DNA of 64,000 nucleotides from Paraburkholderia sp. BCC1885. GTDB lineage: Bacteria > Pseudomonadota > Gammaproteobacteria > Burkholderiales > Burkholderiaceae. A program made the position numbers and the translations under genes. The notes beneath the pieces were generated by a model that worked only from the letters and a program-made list of their open reading frames with translations, was not told the origin of the DNA and did not search any database. The stretch lies in assembly GCF_900996235.1 (NCBI RefSeq), contig NZ_CAAJGM010000111.1, positions 124,001 to 188,000 on the forward strand, in the 5' to 3' direction. Each line of letters starts with the position of its first letter. Position 1 is the stretch's first letter. Of this stretch, positions 1 through 8,069 are shown one piece after another.

Positions 1-528
1 AGTCTCCGTGCGATCCAGACGAAACACGTCATTGCCGATCAGTCGCGCGTATGCCGTGACCGCAGCCGTGCCGCCCAGTAGCTTGATCAGCTGATTGGCG
101 GCGGTGTTGTCGCTGTACTGGAGCGCGGCTGCGCAGAGTTCGGCAACCGTCATGCCGTCAGTGATATGCGTTTCGCTCACCGGCGAGTAATGCACCAGAT
201 CGCTTTGCGTGTAGCGAATGCGCCGCTGCAAAAGCCCGGCCGTCTGCGTGCTGCGCGCGAGAATCGCGCCGCTCAGGATCACCTTGAACGTGCTGCAAAA
301 CGGAAACCGCTCGTCGGCGCGATGGCCCAGCCACGTGCCATCGGCCGTGTTCAGCAGGCAGACGCCGAGGCGGCCGCCCGCTTCGTGTTCGAGTTTGGCC
401 AATTGGGCCGCGACTGAATCCGCGCGCTGCCGCGCACCGGTGTCGGCGGCGCAGGCGCTAAAGGCGAACGCGAAGGGCAAGGTTGCGGCGGCGCGCAACC
501 ACGAACGGCGGTTTTCGAATGCACTCAT
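1..528 (-). CDS. penA: Class A beta-lactamase, PenA-type (3' end outside window)
   Basis: N-terminal 176 residues of a serine beta-lactamase that hydrolyses penicillins and cephalosporins in the periplasm. Seen directly: catalytic STFK at residues 79-82, SDN loop at 139-141, and LDRTE at 171-175, which should carry the omega-loop general base (Glu166 in standard numbering). The KTG motif would lie beyond the window edge. The N-terminus has a twin-arginine-like RRSWLR followed by a hydrophobic stretch ending in SAC at 24-26, consistent with a Tat-exported lipoprotein as known for Burkholderia PenA. It starts with ATG at 528 and is divergent from a PenR/AmpR-type regulator. The class is certain; the exact subfamily is inferred from the context. 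Confidence 0.93.
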   Translation of the reverse strand, partial: MSAFENRRSWLRAAATLPFAFAFSACAADTGARQRADSVAAQLAKLEHEAGGRLGVCLLNTADGTWLGHRADERFPFCSTFKVILSGAILARSTQTAGLLQRRIRYTQSDLVHYSPVSETHITDGMTVAELCAAALQYSDNTAANQLIKLLGGTAAVTAYARLIGNDVFRLDRTET

Positions 529-673
529 CTGTGTCACCTCGCAGTGTCATCCCGTCGTGACGATCGGTTGGACGCAACGGTCCCGGGAGACGCGACTATC
601 GACGCTTTGCGCAGCCTTGGCAAACGAGGATAATTTGGCTCAGGGTATAGAAAATCTATTGGCTAACTCATCC
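529..673. promoter_or_regulatory. penA/penR divergent promoter region
   Basis: 145 bp separating two divergent start codons. In AmpC/AmpR-type systems the LysR regulator binds this gap and controls both genes. The half nearest the regulator is AT-richer than its surroundings (around 625-665). I could not fix an operator with confidence, so this is a location call resting on gene arrangement. Confidence 0.5.
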
Positions 674-1588
674 ATGCGTCCTCATCTGCCATTGAATGCA
701 TTGCGCGCCTTCGAGTCGTCCGCGCGCCATTTGAGCTTTACGCGCGCCGCGCAGGAACTGAGCGTGACGCAGGCCGCCGTCAGCCAGCAGGTCCGCGTGC
801 TCGAAGAGCGGCTCGGCACCACGCTGTTCAAACGGCTGCCGCGCGGCCTCGGCATCACGGACGAAGGCCGCGCCCTGCTGCCGGTTCTGAGCGACGCCTT
901 CGGCCGCATCGAAACCGTGCTCAAGCAATTCGAGGGCGGCCATTTCCATGAAGTGCTGACGGTGGGCGTGGTCGGGACCTTCGCGGTCGGCTGGCTGATG
1001 CCACGCCTGAAATCGTTTCGCGCGATGCATCCGTTCGTCGAACTGCGGCTCCTGACCCATAACAATCTGGTTGACCCGGCCGCCGAAGGACTCGACTTCG
1101 CCATTCGCTTCGGCGCGGGCATCTGGCCCGCCACCCACAACGAGCGGCTGCTCGATGCGCCGCTTTCCGTGCTGTGCGCGCCGGACATCGCGCGGCAACT
1201 CGCCACGCCCGAGGATCTCGCCCGGCAGACGCTGCTGCGCTCATACCGCGCGGATGAATGGAATCTCTGGCTGGCCGCTGCCGGACTCGAACCGTGGACG
1301 GTCAACGGCCCGGTGTTCGACTCGTCGCGTCTGATGGTGGAGGCAGCCGTGCAAGGCGCCGGCGTGGCCCTGGCGCCGCCGTGCATGTTTGTGCGCGAAT
1401 TGCAGGCCGACATGCTGGTGCGCCCGTTCGACACCGAGGTCAGCACCGGCAGCTACTGGCTCACGCGCCTGAAATCGCGGCAAATGGCGCCCGCCATGGA
1501 ACTGTTCCGCAACTGGATCCTCGGCGAAGCCAACGGCATGCCGCTTGCTGCGGATGAACTACCTGCCGGAATCCGGCCGTCCACCTGA
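674..1588 (+). CDS. penR: LysR-family regulator of beta-lactamase (PenR/AmpR type)
   Basis: 304-residue LysR-type transcriptional regulator. A winged helix-turn-helix occupies roughly residues 8-65 (LPLNALRAFESSARHLSFT opening, then AAVSQQVRVLEERLG), followed by a periplasmic-binding-protein-like effector domain. Blocks close to enterobacterial AmpR are visible: VGVVGTFAVGWL, LLTHNNLVDPAAEGLDF, LLRSYRADEW and GSYWLTRLKSR. AmpR proteins sense muropeptides that accumulate under beta-lactam stress and induce the adjacent lactamase. The reading frame stays open upstream to 218, but the ATG at 674 matches the family N-terminus and leaves a normal divergent promoter. Assignment rests on these motifs plus the penA neighbour. 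Confidence 0.9.
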   Translation: MRPHLPLNALRAFESSARHLSFTRAAQELSVTQAAVSQQVRVLEERLGTTLFKRLPRGLGITDEGRALLPVLSDAFGRIETVLKQFEGGHFHEVLTVGVVGTFAVGWLMPRLKSFRAMHPFVELRLLTHNNLVDPAAEGLDFAIRFGAGIWPATHNERLLDAPLSVLCAPDIARQLATPEDLARQTLLRSYRADEWNLWLAAAGLEPWTVNGPVFDSSRLMVEAAVQGAGVALAPPCMFVRELQADMLVRPFDTEVSTGSYWLTRLKSRQMAPAMELFRNWILGEANGMPLAADELPAGIRPST

Positions 1589-1599
1589 AGGAGTTCATT

Positions 1600-1794
1600 A
1601 TGTCGCAGCGCAAGTCCGAAACCCGCGAGCAGCATCCGCACGCGCACAAGAACGAAGCGCAGATCGACCATACCGTCGAGGACAGCTTCCCCGCCAGCGA
1701 TCCGCCCGCAACCGGCGGCAAGACCCGCATCGAATCCGCCGACACGCCGCAGCATGGCAAGACCGACAAGGCGGAGCATCACGCGAAGAAGTGA
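1600..1794 (+). CDS. Small hydrophilic protein, unknown function
   Basis: 64 residues, strongly charged and His/Lys-rich, with no membrane segment. It starts with ATG at 1600 behind a clear GGAG ribosome-binding site and lies only 11 nt after the LysR gene, so it may be cotranscribed. The central motif VEDSFPASDPPA recurs in many small proteobacterial proteins of unknown function. It looks intrinsically disordered. I do not recognise a function. Confidence 0.7.
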   Translation: MSQRKSETREQHPHAHKNEAQIDHTVEDSFPASDPPATGGKTRIESADTPQHGKTDKAEHHAKK

Positions 1795-1888
1795 TTGGCT
1801 GACGTCACGCGGCGTCACCTGGCGTTCTGAGGTCCCCTTTGCGATGCGCCCCGCAACACGTTCCCGGAGCGTTACGCGGAGGAACGCC

Positions 1889-2908
1889 TCAGAACGCGCT
1901 GCGGTACGCGTAAAGTCCGGGCAGGCCGCCGGTCATGACAAACAGCACGCGTTGCCCCGTGCGATACACGCCGGTTTCGATCGCATGCAGCAGACCGGCA
2001 AATGCCTTGCCGCCATACACAGGGTCGATCAGAAGTCCCTCGGTCGATGCGAGGAGACGCACGGCACGCCGCATGCCGTCAGTGGGAATGCCGTAGCCTT
2101 CACCCAGATGAGCCCCGTCCACCACGACGGCTTCATCCGGCACCCGTAGCGAAGGATCGAGCAGTTGCGCGGTCTGATTGGCCTTGGCGAGTGTCGCGGC
2201 TTGCGCAGCCACGGCGTCGCCGTAAACGCCGTAACCGACGATCGGCGGCGTGGCCCGACTTCGGCCGAGCGCCGTCATTCCCGCGACCAATCCCGCCTGC
2301 ATGCCGCCACTGCCGTTCGGTACGACTACGGCATCGAACGACATCCCTAGCGCCTCCGCCTGGGTGACGATCTCCGCAGCGCAAGCCGCGTAACCAAGAC
2401 AGCCCACCGGGCTCGAACCGCCCAACGGGCAGACGTACACGTTACGGCCTTGCGCGCGCAACCCGGCAGCGCGTGCCTCGGCGAATTCCAGCGCGTTGGC
2501 ATTGCCGGGCAGATCATGGATATGCGCGCCGAACAGGCTATCGAGCAGGATGTTGCCGTTTTCCGCGTAATCGTCATCGTGGCGCGGCACGAGGCGCGTG
2601 AGCACCAGTTCGCATTGCAGACCGGCACGCGCGGCCGCTGCGGCGGTCAGGCGCGCATGATTCGATTGCCGCGCGCCCACGGTGATGATGGTATCGGCGC
2701 CGCGAGCCTGCGCTTCGCCGACCAGGAATTCGAGCTTGCGCAGTTTGTTACCGCCGCCGCCAAGTCCGTTCAGATCGTCCCGTTTGACGTACACGTCCGC
2801 GCCGCCAAGCTGTTGGCTCAGGCGTGCGAGCGGCTGGATCGGCGTGGGTCCCTCGATCAGCGGGAAGCGTGGAAAGCGGGCAAGCTCAAGCGGCGAAGCG
2901 GTCGGCAT
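1889..2908 (-). CDS. D-cysteine desulfhydrase / ACC deaminase family PLP enzyme
   Basis: 339-residue PLP enzyme of fold type II. The GGGNKLRKLE block (about residues 51-60) carries the Schiff-base lysine, probably Lys55; SNHAR and the NGSGGMQAG phosphate-binding loop follow. The family splits into ACC deaminases and D-cysteine desulfhydrases. Here the C-terminal region reads VMTGG, with Thr at a position where ACC deaminases have Leu, favouring D-cysteine desulfhydrase (D-cysteine to pyruvate, sulfide and ammonia). The ATG at 2908 is preferred; an upstream in-frame start at 3019 would add 37 residues unlike the family. Its 3' end faces the small gene at 1600. Substrate is inferred, not shown. 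Confidence 0.85.
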   Translation of the reverse strand: MPTASPLELARFPRFPLIEGPTPIQPLARLSQQLGGADVYVKRDDLNGLGGGGNKLRKLEFLVGEAQARGADTIITVGARQSNHARLTAAAAARAGLQCELVLTRLVPRHDDDYAENGNILLDSLFGAHIHDLPGNANALEFAEARAAGLRAQGRNVYVCPLGGSSPVGCLGYAACAAEIVTQAEALGMSFDAVVVPNGSGGMQAGLVAGMTALGRSRATPPIVGYGVYGDAVAAQAATLAKANQTAQLLDPSLRVPDEAVVVDGAHLGEGYGIPTDGMRRAVRLLASTEGLLIDPVYGGKAFAGLLHAIETGVYRTGQRVLFVMTGGLPGLYAYRSAF

Positions 2909-3130
2909 CGTAAGGTCCGTGGCAGGTAGGTCCGTGCGTTGGTACAGGGCGCGAAGCAACGCAGAACGAAGCGTCACTCGGGCGCGGGCGTCGCAGATCA
3001 TGATAGTCGAGACTGCCATCAGGCGGGAAAGCGGCGGGCGGCCGTTCTGCGCCGCGCCGTTAAATCAGACGCAACAAAGCAGCCGCGCGACGTGCCTTCG
3101 GACGTGCCAGGACACGCCAAAAAAGCCGCG

Positions 3131-3991
3131 CTACTCGCCGATCCACGAGCCGCGCAAATCGCTGTCGTGCAGAAGCTGCAGCAGCGTGCCCGCCGGCCGG
3201 CTCAGGCGCCTCGCGGCCAGCGCGATGAACTCCACATCCGGCAAGGTGGGCAGGCTCGTATTGTTGACCGGCGGCGCAAGACCACGCGCCGACAGGTACT
3301 GCGGCCGCACGGTAATGCCAAGCCCGCCCCGCGCCGCGGCAATACAGCCCGAATGGCTGCTGCTGGTACAGACCACCTGCCAGCGAAACCCCGCCTCCGC
3401 GAGCGCGTCCAGCACCACCGCGCGGGTCACGCTGGGCTCGGCCACAAGGATCAGCGGCAGCGGCTGCGTCAGGTCCACCAGCGTGCCGGTGCGCGCCAGC
3501 CACTCCAGCCGTCCGGCAAAGAGCGGCACGCCGCGCCGGTCGCCCAGCCGCCGCTTGCCGACCAGCAGATCGATCGACCCGGCATCCAGCAACTCGTAGA
3601 GCTTGCCCGTCATGCCGATGGTGATTTCCAGCTCCACGTCGGGATGCGCGTTGCGAAACGCGGCGAGCACGGTGGGCAGCGGGCCGAGCGCGATATCGTC
3701 CGAGGAGCCCAGACGCACCCGGCCTTTCAGGCGCGGCCCGCGAAACTGCGATTCCGCGCGGGTGAGCGCCTGCAGAATCACGCTGGCGTGGGCGAGCATC
3801 GCCTCGCCGTCGGGCGTCACCGCGAGCGAATGGGTATCGCGCACGAACAGGCGCCGACCCACTTCCTGTTCCAGACGGCGAATGTGCTCGCTCACGCTCG
3901 ACTGCGTGAGGCCGAGTTGCCGCCCCGCTTCCGTGAAGCTGTGAGAGGCGGCGACGGTGGCAAAGGTCTTGAGCCAGATGGGATTGAGCAT
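3131..3991 (-). CDS. LysR-family transcriptional regulator
   Basis: 286-residue LysR regulator. The N-terminal winged helix reads WLKTFATVAASHSFTEAGRQ then SSVSEHIRRLEQEVGRRLF, followed by an effector domain. It is divergent from an MdtD-like transporter at 4108, so it probably controls that gene and itself. A perfect inverted repeat of the ATC-N9-GAT LysR type begins 9 bp upstream of its ATG (4000-4020), which fits autorepression. No convincing ribosome-binding site precedes the ATG. The ligand is unknown. Confidence 0.9.
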   Translation of the reverse strand: MLNPIWLKTFATVAASHSFTEAGRQLGLTQSSVSEHIRRLEQEVGRRLFVRDTHSLAVTPDGEAMLAHASVILQALTRAESQFRGPRLKGRVRLGSSDDIALGPLPTVLAAFRNAHPDVELEITIGMTGKLYELLDAGSIDLLVGKRRLGDRRGVPLFAGRLEWLARTGTLVDLTQPLPLILVAEPSVTRAVVLDALAEAGFRWQVVCTSSSHSGCIAAARGGLGITVRPQYLSARGLAPPVNNTSLPTLPDVEFIALAARRLSRPAGTLLQLLHDSDLRGSWIGE

Positions 3992-3999
3992 GCTGCATT

Positions 4000-4063
4000 G
4001 TTATCGGCATTACCGATAACAGTCAATGTCCTTAGTGGGGTTCCCGATTGACCCATATGTCAA
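4000..4063. promoter_or_regulatory. Two inverted repeats, likely LysR operator
   Basis: Between the LysR gene and the MFS gene lie two dyads. The first is GTTATCGG/CCGATAAC at 4000-4007 and 4013-4020 (5-bp spacer) and contains ATC-N9-GAT, a classical LysR box. The second is TTGAC/GTCAA at 4048-4052 and 4059-4063 (6-bp spacer). A TATGAT at 4064-4069 directly after the second dyad could be the -10 box of the MFS promoter. Repeats are seen directly; the binding protein is inferred from position. Confidence 0.6.
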
Positions 4064-4107
4064 TATGATGTCGGCATACCCCCATATCGTCTGTGCAAAG
4101 CCTTCAA

Positions 4108-5511
4108 ATGAGTAAGGATTCAAGCCAGACCGCGTTGCTCTGGATCGTCGCTGCCGGCTTTTTCATGCAGTCGCTCGATACGACGATCGTCAACACGGCT
4201 CTGCCCTCCATCGCCGTCAGCCTGCATGAAAAGCCGCTCGCCATGCAGCCGGTCATCGTCGCTTACACGCTGACCATGGCCATGCTCACACCCGCCTCCG
4301 GCTGGCTCGCCGACCGCTTCGGCACCCGCCGGGTCTATTTCGCCGCCATCCTGATCTTCGTGCTCGGCTCGCTATGCTGTTCGAGCGCGCATACCCTGGG
4401 ACAACTGATCATCGCGCGGGTGTTGCAAGGCGTCGGCGGTTCGATGCTGTTGCCGATCGGGCGCCTCGCCGTGCTGCGCAGCGTGACCGGCGAGCAGTAT
4501 GTGTCGGCGCTGGCGTTTATTTCAGTGGCGGGACAGGTGGGCCCCATCGTCGGGCCGACGCTCGGCGGCTGGTTCGTCGAAGCCATTTCCTGGCATTGGA
4601 TCTTTCTGATCAACGTGCCGATCGGCGCATTGGGTCTCGCCGCCGTGAACCGCTATCTGCCGCGCGGCGCCACCTCGGCCGCGCCGCCGTTCGATTTCGC
4701 CGGATGCGCCCTGCTCTCGCTGTGCATGATCGCGTTTTCGCTCGCTGCGGAAACGCCGGTGCAGACGCATCGCGCCGCCTGGGCCACCGGACTCTTCGTG
4801 CTTGGGCTCGTCGCTGCGCTCGCCTATGTGCCGTATGCACGGCGCCGCGCCAATCCGCTCTTCAAGCTCAAGCTGTTCAGCGAGCCCAATTTCAGCGTGG
4901 GTCTGGTCGGCAATCTCGTGTGCCGCATCGGCTCCAGCGCGGTGCCGTTCCTGTTGCCGCTCCTGATGCAGCTCGAACTCGGCTATACGCCGCTGCATTC
5001 GGGCATGATGATGCTGCCCGCCGCGCTGGCCGGCACGGTCGCCAAGCGCTGGATCGCGCCGCTCATCCGCCGTTATGGCTACGACACTTTCCTGCTGGTC
5101 AATACCGTGATTGTCGGCTCGGCGATCGTTGCGTTCGCCTTGATCTCGCGCGGCACGCCGCTCATTGTCGAAATTGCCGTGCTGGTGGTGTTCGGCGCCG
5201 CCAATTCGATGCAGTTCGCGGCCATGAACAGCGTCACGCTCAAGGGCCTCTCGCACGAGGACGCAGGGAGCGGCAACAGCCTGTTTTCGATGGTGCAGAT
5301 GTTGGCGATGGGGCTCGGCGTATCCATCGGCGGCGGGCTCGTGAATCTGTTTTCGGCGCAACTCGGTTCGGCCGCGATGGGGTTCCGTTTGAGTTTCGTC
5401 TGCGTCGGGGTAATTACTCTGGTATCGGCGCTGGTGTTTCGGCGGCTCGAAGACGCGCCCGTGGCGGCGCCGGTGGTGGGTCGTGCAGCCGCGTCCGGTG
5501 CGGCGCGTTGA
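4108..5511 (+). CDS. MFS drug-efflux transporter, DHA2 family (MdtD-like)
   Basis: About 467 residues, proton-coupled multidrug antiporter with 14-helix DHA2 character. Signature motifs: SLDTTIVNTALPSI in helix 1, GWLADRFGTRR loop, ARVLQGVGGSM, and SWHWIFLINVPIG. The sequence resembles Escherichia coli MdtD throughout, including FFMQSLDTTIVNTALP, GQVGP.LGP and the late SGNSL block. ATG at 4108 is chosen; an in-frame GTG at 4093 would add five residues, and neither has a strong ribosome-binding site. The divergent LysR gene is the probable regulator. Substrate cannot be told from sequence. Confidence 0.88.
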   Translation: MSKDSSQTALLWIVAAGFFMQSLDTTIVNTALPSIAVSLHEKPLAMQPVIVAYTLTMAMLTPASGWLADRFGTRRVYFAAILIFVLGSLCCSSAHTLGQLIIARVLQGVGGSMLLPIGRLAVLRSVTGEQYVSALAFISVAGQVGPIVGPTLGGWFVEAISWHWIFLINVPIGALGLAAVNRYLPRGATSAAPPFDFAGCALLSLCMIAFSLAAETPVQTHRAAWATGLFVLGLVAALAYVPYARRRANPLFKLKLFSEPNFSVGLVGNLVCRIGSSAVPFLLPLLMQLELGYTPLHSGMMMLPAALAGTVAKRWIAPLIRRYGYDTFLLVNTVIVGSAIVAFALISRGTPLIVEIAVLVVFGAANSMQFAAMNSVTLKGLSHEDAGSGNSLFSMVQMLAMGLGVSIGGGLVNLFSAQLGSAAMGFRLSFVCVGVITLVSALVFRRLEDAPVAAPVVGRAAASGAAR

Positions 5512-5594
5512 CTACCTTAAAACCGGTTCCGACCGGACGGAACACCGGCGCCAGAAAAAGTACCCAGCGCGAGGCGTCCGCCAGCCGGTGTCAA

Positions 5595-5741
5595 TCAATG
5601 AATATGATCGCCAAACAGGCCCAGCAGCCCGATGATGATCAGATACAGCGCTACGATGAAGTTGAGCAGGCGCGGCACGGCAAGAATCAGAATGCCGGCA
5701 ATCAGCGCCGCGAGCGGCCCCACGTTCGTCACGATATGCAT
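5595..5741 (-). CDS. Small membrane protein, DUF3096-like
   Basis: 48 residues, almost entirely two hydrophobic stretches: PLAALIAGILILAVPRLLNF and IVALYLIIIGLLGLFG. This matches the architecture of DUF3096 proteins, tiny inner-membrane proteins of unknown function with the pattern LIAGILIL.PRLLN.IVA.YLI.IG. It starts with ATG at 5741 behind a good GGAG site. It is too short for most gene finders. Family assignment is from memory of the consensus. Confidence 0.8.
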   Translation of the reverse strand: MHIVTNVGPLAALIAGILILAVPRLLNFIVALYLIIIGLLGLFGDHIH

Positions 5742-5959
5742 GTTGTTTTCTCCAGGATCGAAAGCGGAAAATGCCGCGGCGACGCCGGAATCCCGGCCTG
5801 ACCCGCTCGAAGCGAGCCACTCAAAGTCACCGCAGATGCAGCGCATCCGTTCGCACGACGGCGAACGTCGCCACTGTGGCAGCAAACCGCGTGCCTGACC
5901 GTCGTGGCCAACCCCGCCCGTCGCCATCCACCTCCATCCCCGTCCTTGCTCCCGCGCTA

Positions 5960-6733
5960 TCAATCCGGCAAGCGCAAGCCGGATAGCCGCGCGCAAGCGT
6001 CGAGCAGCCGCTCCTGCGTGGCCTCGTCGTGTACCGCGGGATGCGGCTCATGCGGCCTCATGTGATAGAAATACTCACCGCTGACGGTAGCTGCGGGTTC
6101 GTCGCTGACGGCGAGCCAGACCTGGGTTTTCGGCGCGGCGGCCAGATCGTCGGGCGCACCGGCGCCGCCCATTTTCGTCGCCACCCAGCCCGGCTCAAGG
6201 GCGTTCGACAACACGTGCGGCCAGCGCCGCGCCACCGCAAACGCCAGCAAGGCGTCGTGCAGTTTCGAATCCGAATAGGCCTGCGTGCCCTGCCAGGGAC
6301 GCTTTTCCCACGTCAGGTCCTGTAGCGTGGCGTCGCCCTGTTGGTGCAGGCGTGAACTCAGATAAATCAGACGCTGCGGCCGTTCGATCAATGCCGTGAG
6401 GATGTACGGCGCGAGCGTGTTGACGGCGAACACATGCGGCAAACCATCGACGGTAGCGATGCGGCGCGGCTCGCGATAGCCCACCGCCGCGTTGTGAATC
6501 ACCGCGTCGAAGCGGCCGAGACGGTTGACCGCCTCGGCGAGCGCGACCGTCTGCCCGATGTCCGACAAGTCGCCTTGCACGACATCCTGTGCGCCTGGCG
6601 CGGCCTGCAGCGCCGCCTGCGCGCGGCTCTCGTTGCGACCGTGCAGGACGACGTGGTGTCCGGCATCGATCAGCAGACGGGCCGCCATCAGGCCGAGACC
6701 ATCCGCGGAACCGGTAATGAAAATACGTGACAT
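5960..6733 (-). CDS. Short-chain dehydrogenase/reductase (SDR)
   Basis: 257 residues, Rossmann-fold oxidoreductase. Visible motifs: cofactor loop TGSADGLG at 7-14, NAAVG at 81-85, Ser126/127, catalytic YSDSK at 153-157, and EPGWVATKMGG after the active site. His-Gly-Arg-Asn after the second strand (residues 31-34) suggests NADP(H) preference. This is a classical stand-alone SDR of about normal length; substrate unknown. Ribosome-binding AAGGAAGC lies just upstream of ATG 6733. No obvious operon partner. Confidence 0.88.
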   Translation of the reverse strand: MSRIFITGSADGLGLMAARLLIDAGHHVVLHGRNESRAQAALQAAPGAQDVVQGDLSDIGQTVALAEAVNRLGRFDAVIHNAAVGYREPRRIATVDGLPHVFAVNTLAPYILTALIERPQRLIYLSSRLHQQGDATLQDLTWEKRPWQGTQAYSDSKLHDALLAFAVARRWPHVLSNALEPGWVATKMGGAGAPDDLAAAPKTQVWLAVSDEPAATVSGEYFYHMRPHEPHPAVHDEATQERLLDACARLSGLRLPD

Positions 6734-6868
6734 GGTGGCTTCCTTTGCAAATCAGGTTCATGAGGCTTGCTGAGACCCAGCTTATCCGCCCACCCAGGCC
6801 GAGACCAGAGCCTGCGAATCATGTGACTCGTGACGCTTTGTCATGGATCGCGTGAATCCGCGGCCCGA

Positions 6869-6979
6869 TTCACGGCCGGTTTCGCGGCACGTTTCGTGGC
6901 ACGTTTCGTGGCACGTTTCGTGGCACGTTTCGTGGCACGTTTCGTGGCCCGTTTTGCGGCCCATTTCGCGACAAGATTC
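6869..6979. repeat. 12-bp tandem repeat tract, five perfect copies plus degenerate flanks
   Basis: Unit CACGTTTCGTGG occurs five times without mismatch (6888-6947). Degenerate units continue the same 12-bp phase on both sides, with TTC or TTG recurring every 12 bp from 6869 to 6977. Because 12 is divisible by three, all three frames on each strand stay open and encode tetrapeptide repeats (for example HETC or ARFV). Each unit is itself a small dyad, CACG-TTT-CGTG. It lies in the 356-bp gap between the SDR and the SH3-domain gene, which otherwise holds nothing I recognise. Confidence 0.95.
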
Positions 6980-7089
6980 GCGCCCTCTTCGCGGCGCGTT
7001 CGCGTGGCTTCGCGTCCGCGGCGACGCAAGCCCGGTCCATCTGCTAACCTGACCGTTTCACGACTCAAGCGTCTTCAGGCGCGTCATAC

Positions 7090-7872
7090 ATGCTTATCCA
7101 GTTCACCGAGAGGTTCAGTACACGATTCAACGCGCGGTTCAAGACACGACCCGCTGCACCTGGACTCACCCTTGCCGGCGCTGCGTTGGCCGCGTTCCTT
7201 TCGCTGCCCTGCGCGGCCTTCGCGCAGGTCGCGGCCGTCACGAATCAACCCGTCAACCTGATGGCGGGACCCGGCGACGATTACCCGGTCGTCACCGGCC
7301 TCGGACCCAATCAGCAGGTCGAAGTGATGGGCTGCGTCGACACCTACGAATGGTGCGACGTGGCGCTCGACGACTTGCGCGGCTGGGTCGATGGCAACGC
7401 GCTCACCTATTTCTACGAGGGCAATTACGTGCCGGTGGAAAGCTATGGCGCGGTCATCGGCTTGCCGGTCGTCGTCTTCTCGATCGACACCTACTGGGAC
7501 CGCTACTATCACGGCCGGCCGTGGTACGGCGATCGCGACCGCTGGCGTCATGGCGAGCCGCCGCATTATCCCGGCGCGGGCGGGCGTCCGTATGAGCCGC
7601 CGCGTGGCGCGGAACCGTATCGGCCGCCGGAGCAAGGCCGACCGTATGGCGGCGCGCCTTACCCGCCACCGGTGCACGGTCAGGAGCAACCGGTTTATCG
7701 TCCGAATGCCGGACCGGTGCCGCATGGCGGGCCGCAACCACAACAGCAACCGCAGCAGGCGCCGCAGTACGGCGGGCGGCCGCCGGTTCAGGCGCCGCGT
7801 CCGCAGCCGCAAGCCCAGCCGCAGGGCCGCGTGCAGCCTAATGAAGGGCGCCGGGAACCCCAGCAACAGTGA
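7090..7872 (+). CDS. Secreted SH3-domain protein with proline/glutamine-rich tail
   Basis: 260 residues. An Arg/Phe-rich N-terminus precedes a hydrophobic signal segment ending near residue 45 (LSLPCAAFAQ). A bacterial SH3-like domain follows (about 47-105: VNLMAGPGDDYPVVTGL to GWVDGNAL), then a low-complexity tail rich in Pro, Gln, Gly and Tyr. SH3b domains usually bind peptidoglycan or cell-wall peptides, so a periplasmic or envelope role is inferred. The first 20 residues show a four-residue period (TERF, STRF, NARF, KTR) from a 12-bp DNA period, echoing the upstream tandem repeat. The start could instead be further downstream, nearer the signal peptide. Confidence 0.75.
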   Translation: MLIQFTERFSTRFNARFKTRPAAPGLTLAGAALAAFLSLPCAAFAQVAAVTNQPVNLMAGPGDDYPVVTGLGPNQQVEVMGCVDTYEWCDVALDDLRGWVDGNALTYFYEGNYVPVESYGAVIGLPVVVFSIDTYWDRYYHGRPWYGDRDRWRHGEPPHYPGAGGRPYEPPRGAEPYRPPEQGRPYGGAPYPPPVHGQEQPVYRPNAGPVPHGGPQPQQQPQQAPQYGGRPPVQAPRPQPQAQPQGRVQPNEGRREPQQQ

Positions 7873-8069
7873 GTGAGGTCCAGGCGAACGAATGATGAAA
7901 CGCAACGGGACGCGGCCGCGCGCTCGTCCCGCGCGTCGTGCACGTCCAGCACTTCCCGCGCAGATTCGGTATGCTCGCCTGAATAGCGCGGCTGATGCCA
8001 TTCACGCGGCCGGACATCGCCGCGCCGGTGATCCAGGCCGCCCCACCCGACCTCTCGCACGGAGTCCAC

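Noticed and set aside
6888..6947. CRISPR-like array
   Set aside because: Units are 12 bp and directly abutting with no spacers; no cas genes in the window.
6782..7068. Open frames with HETC or ARFV repeats as real repeat proteins
   Set aside because: They exist only because a 12-bp unit keeps every frame open; no ribosome-binding site, no domain, and several overlapping frames are equally open.
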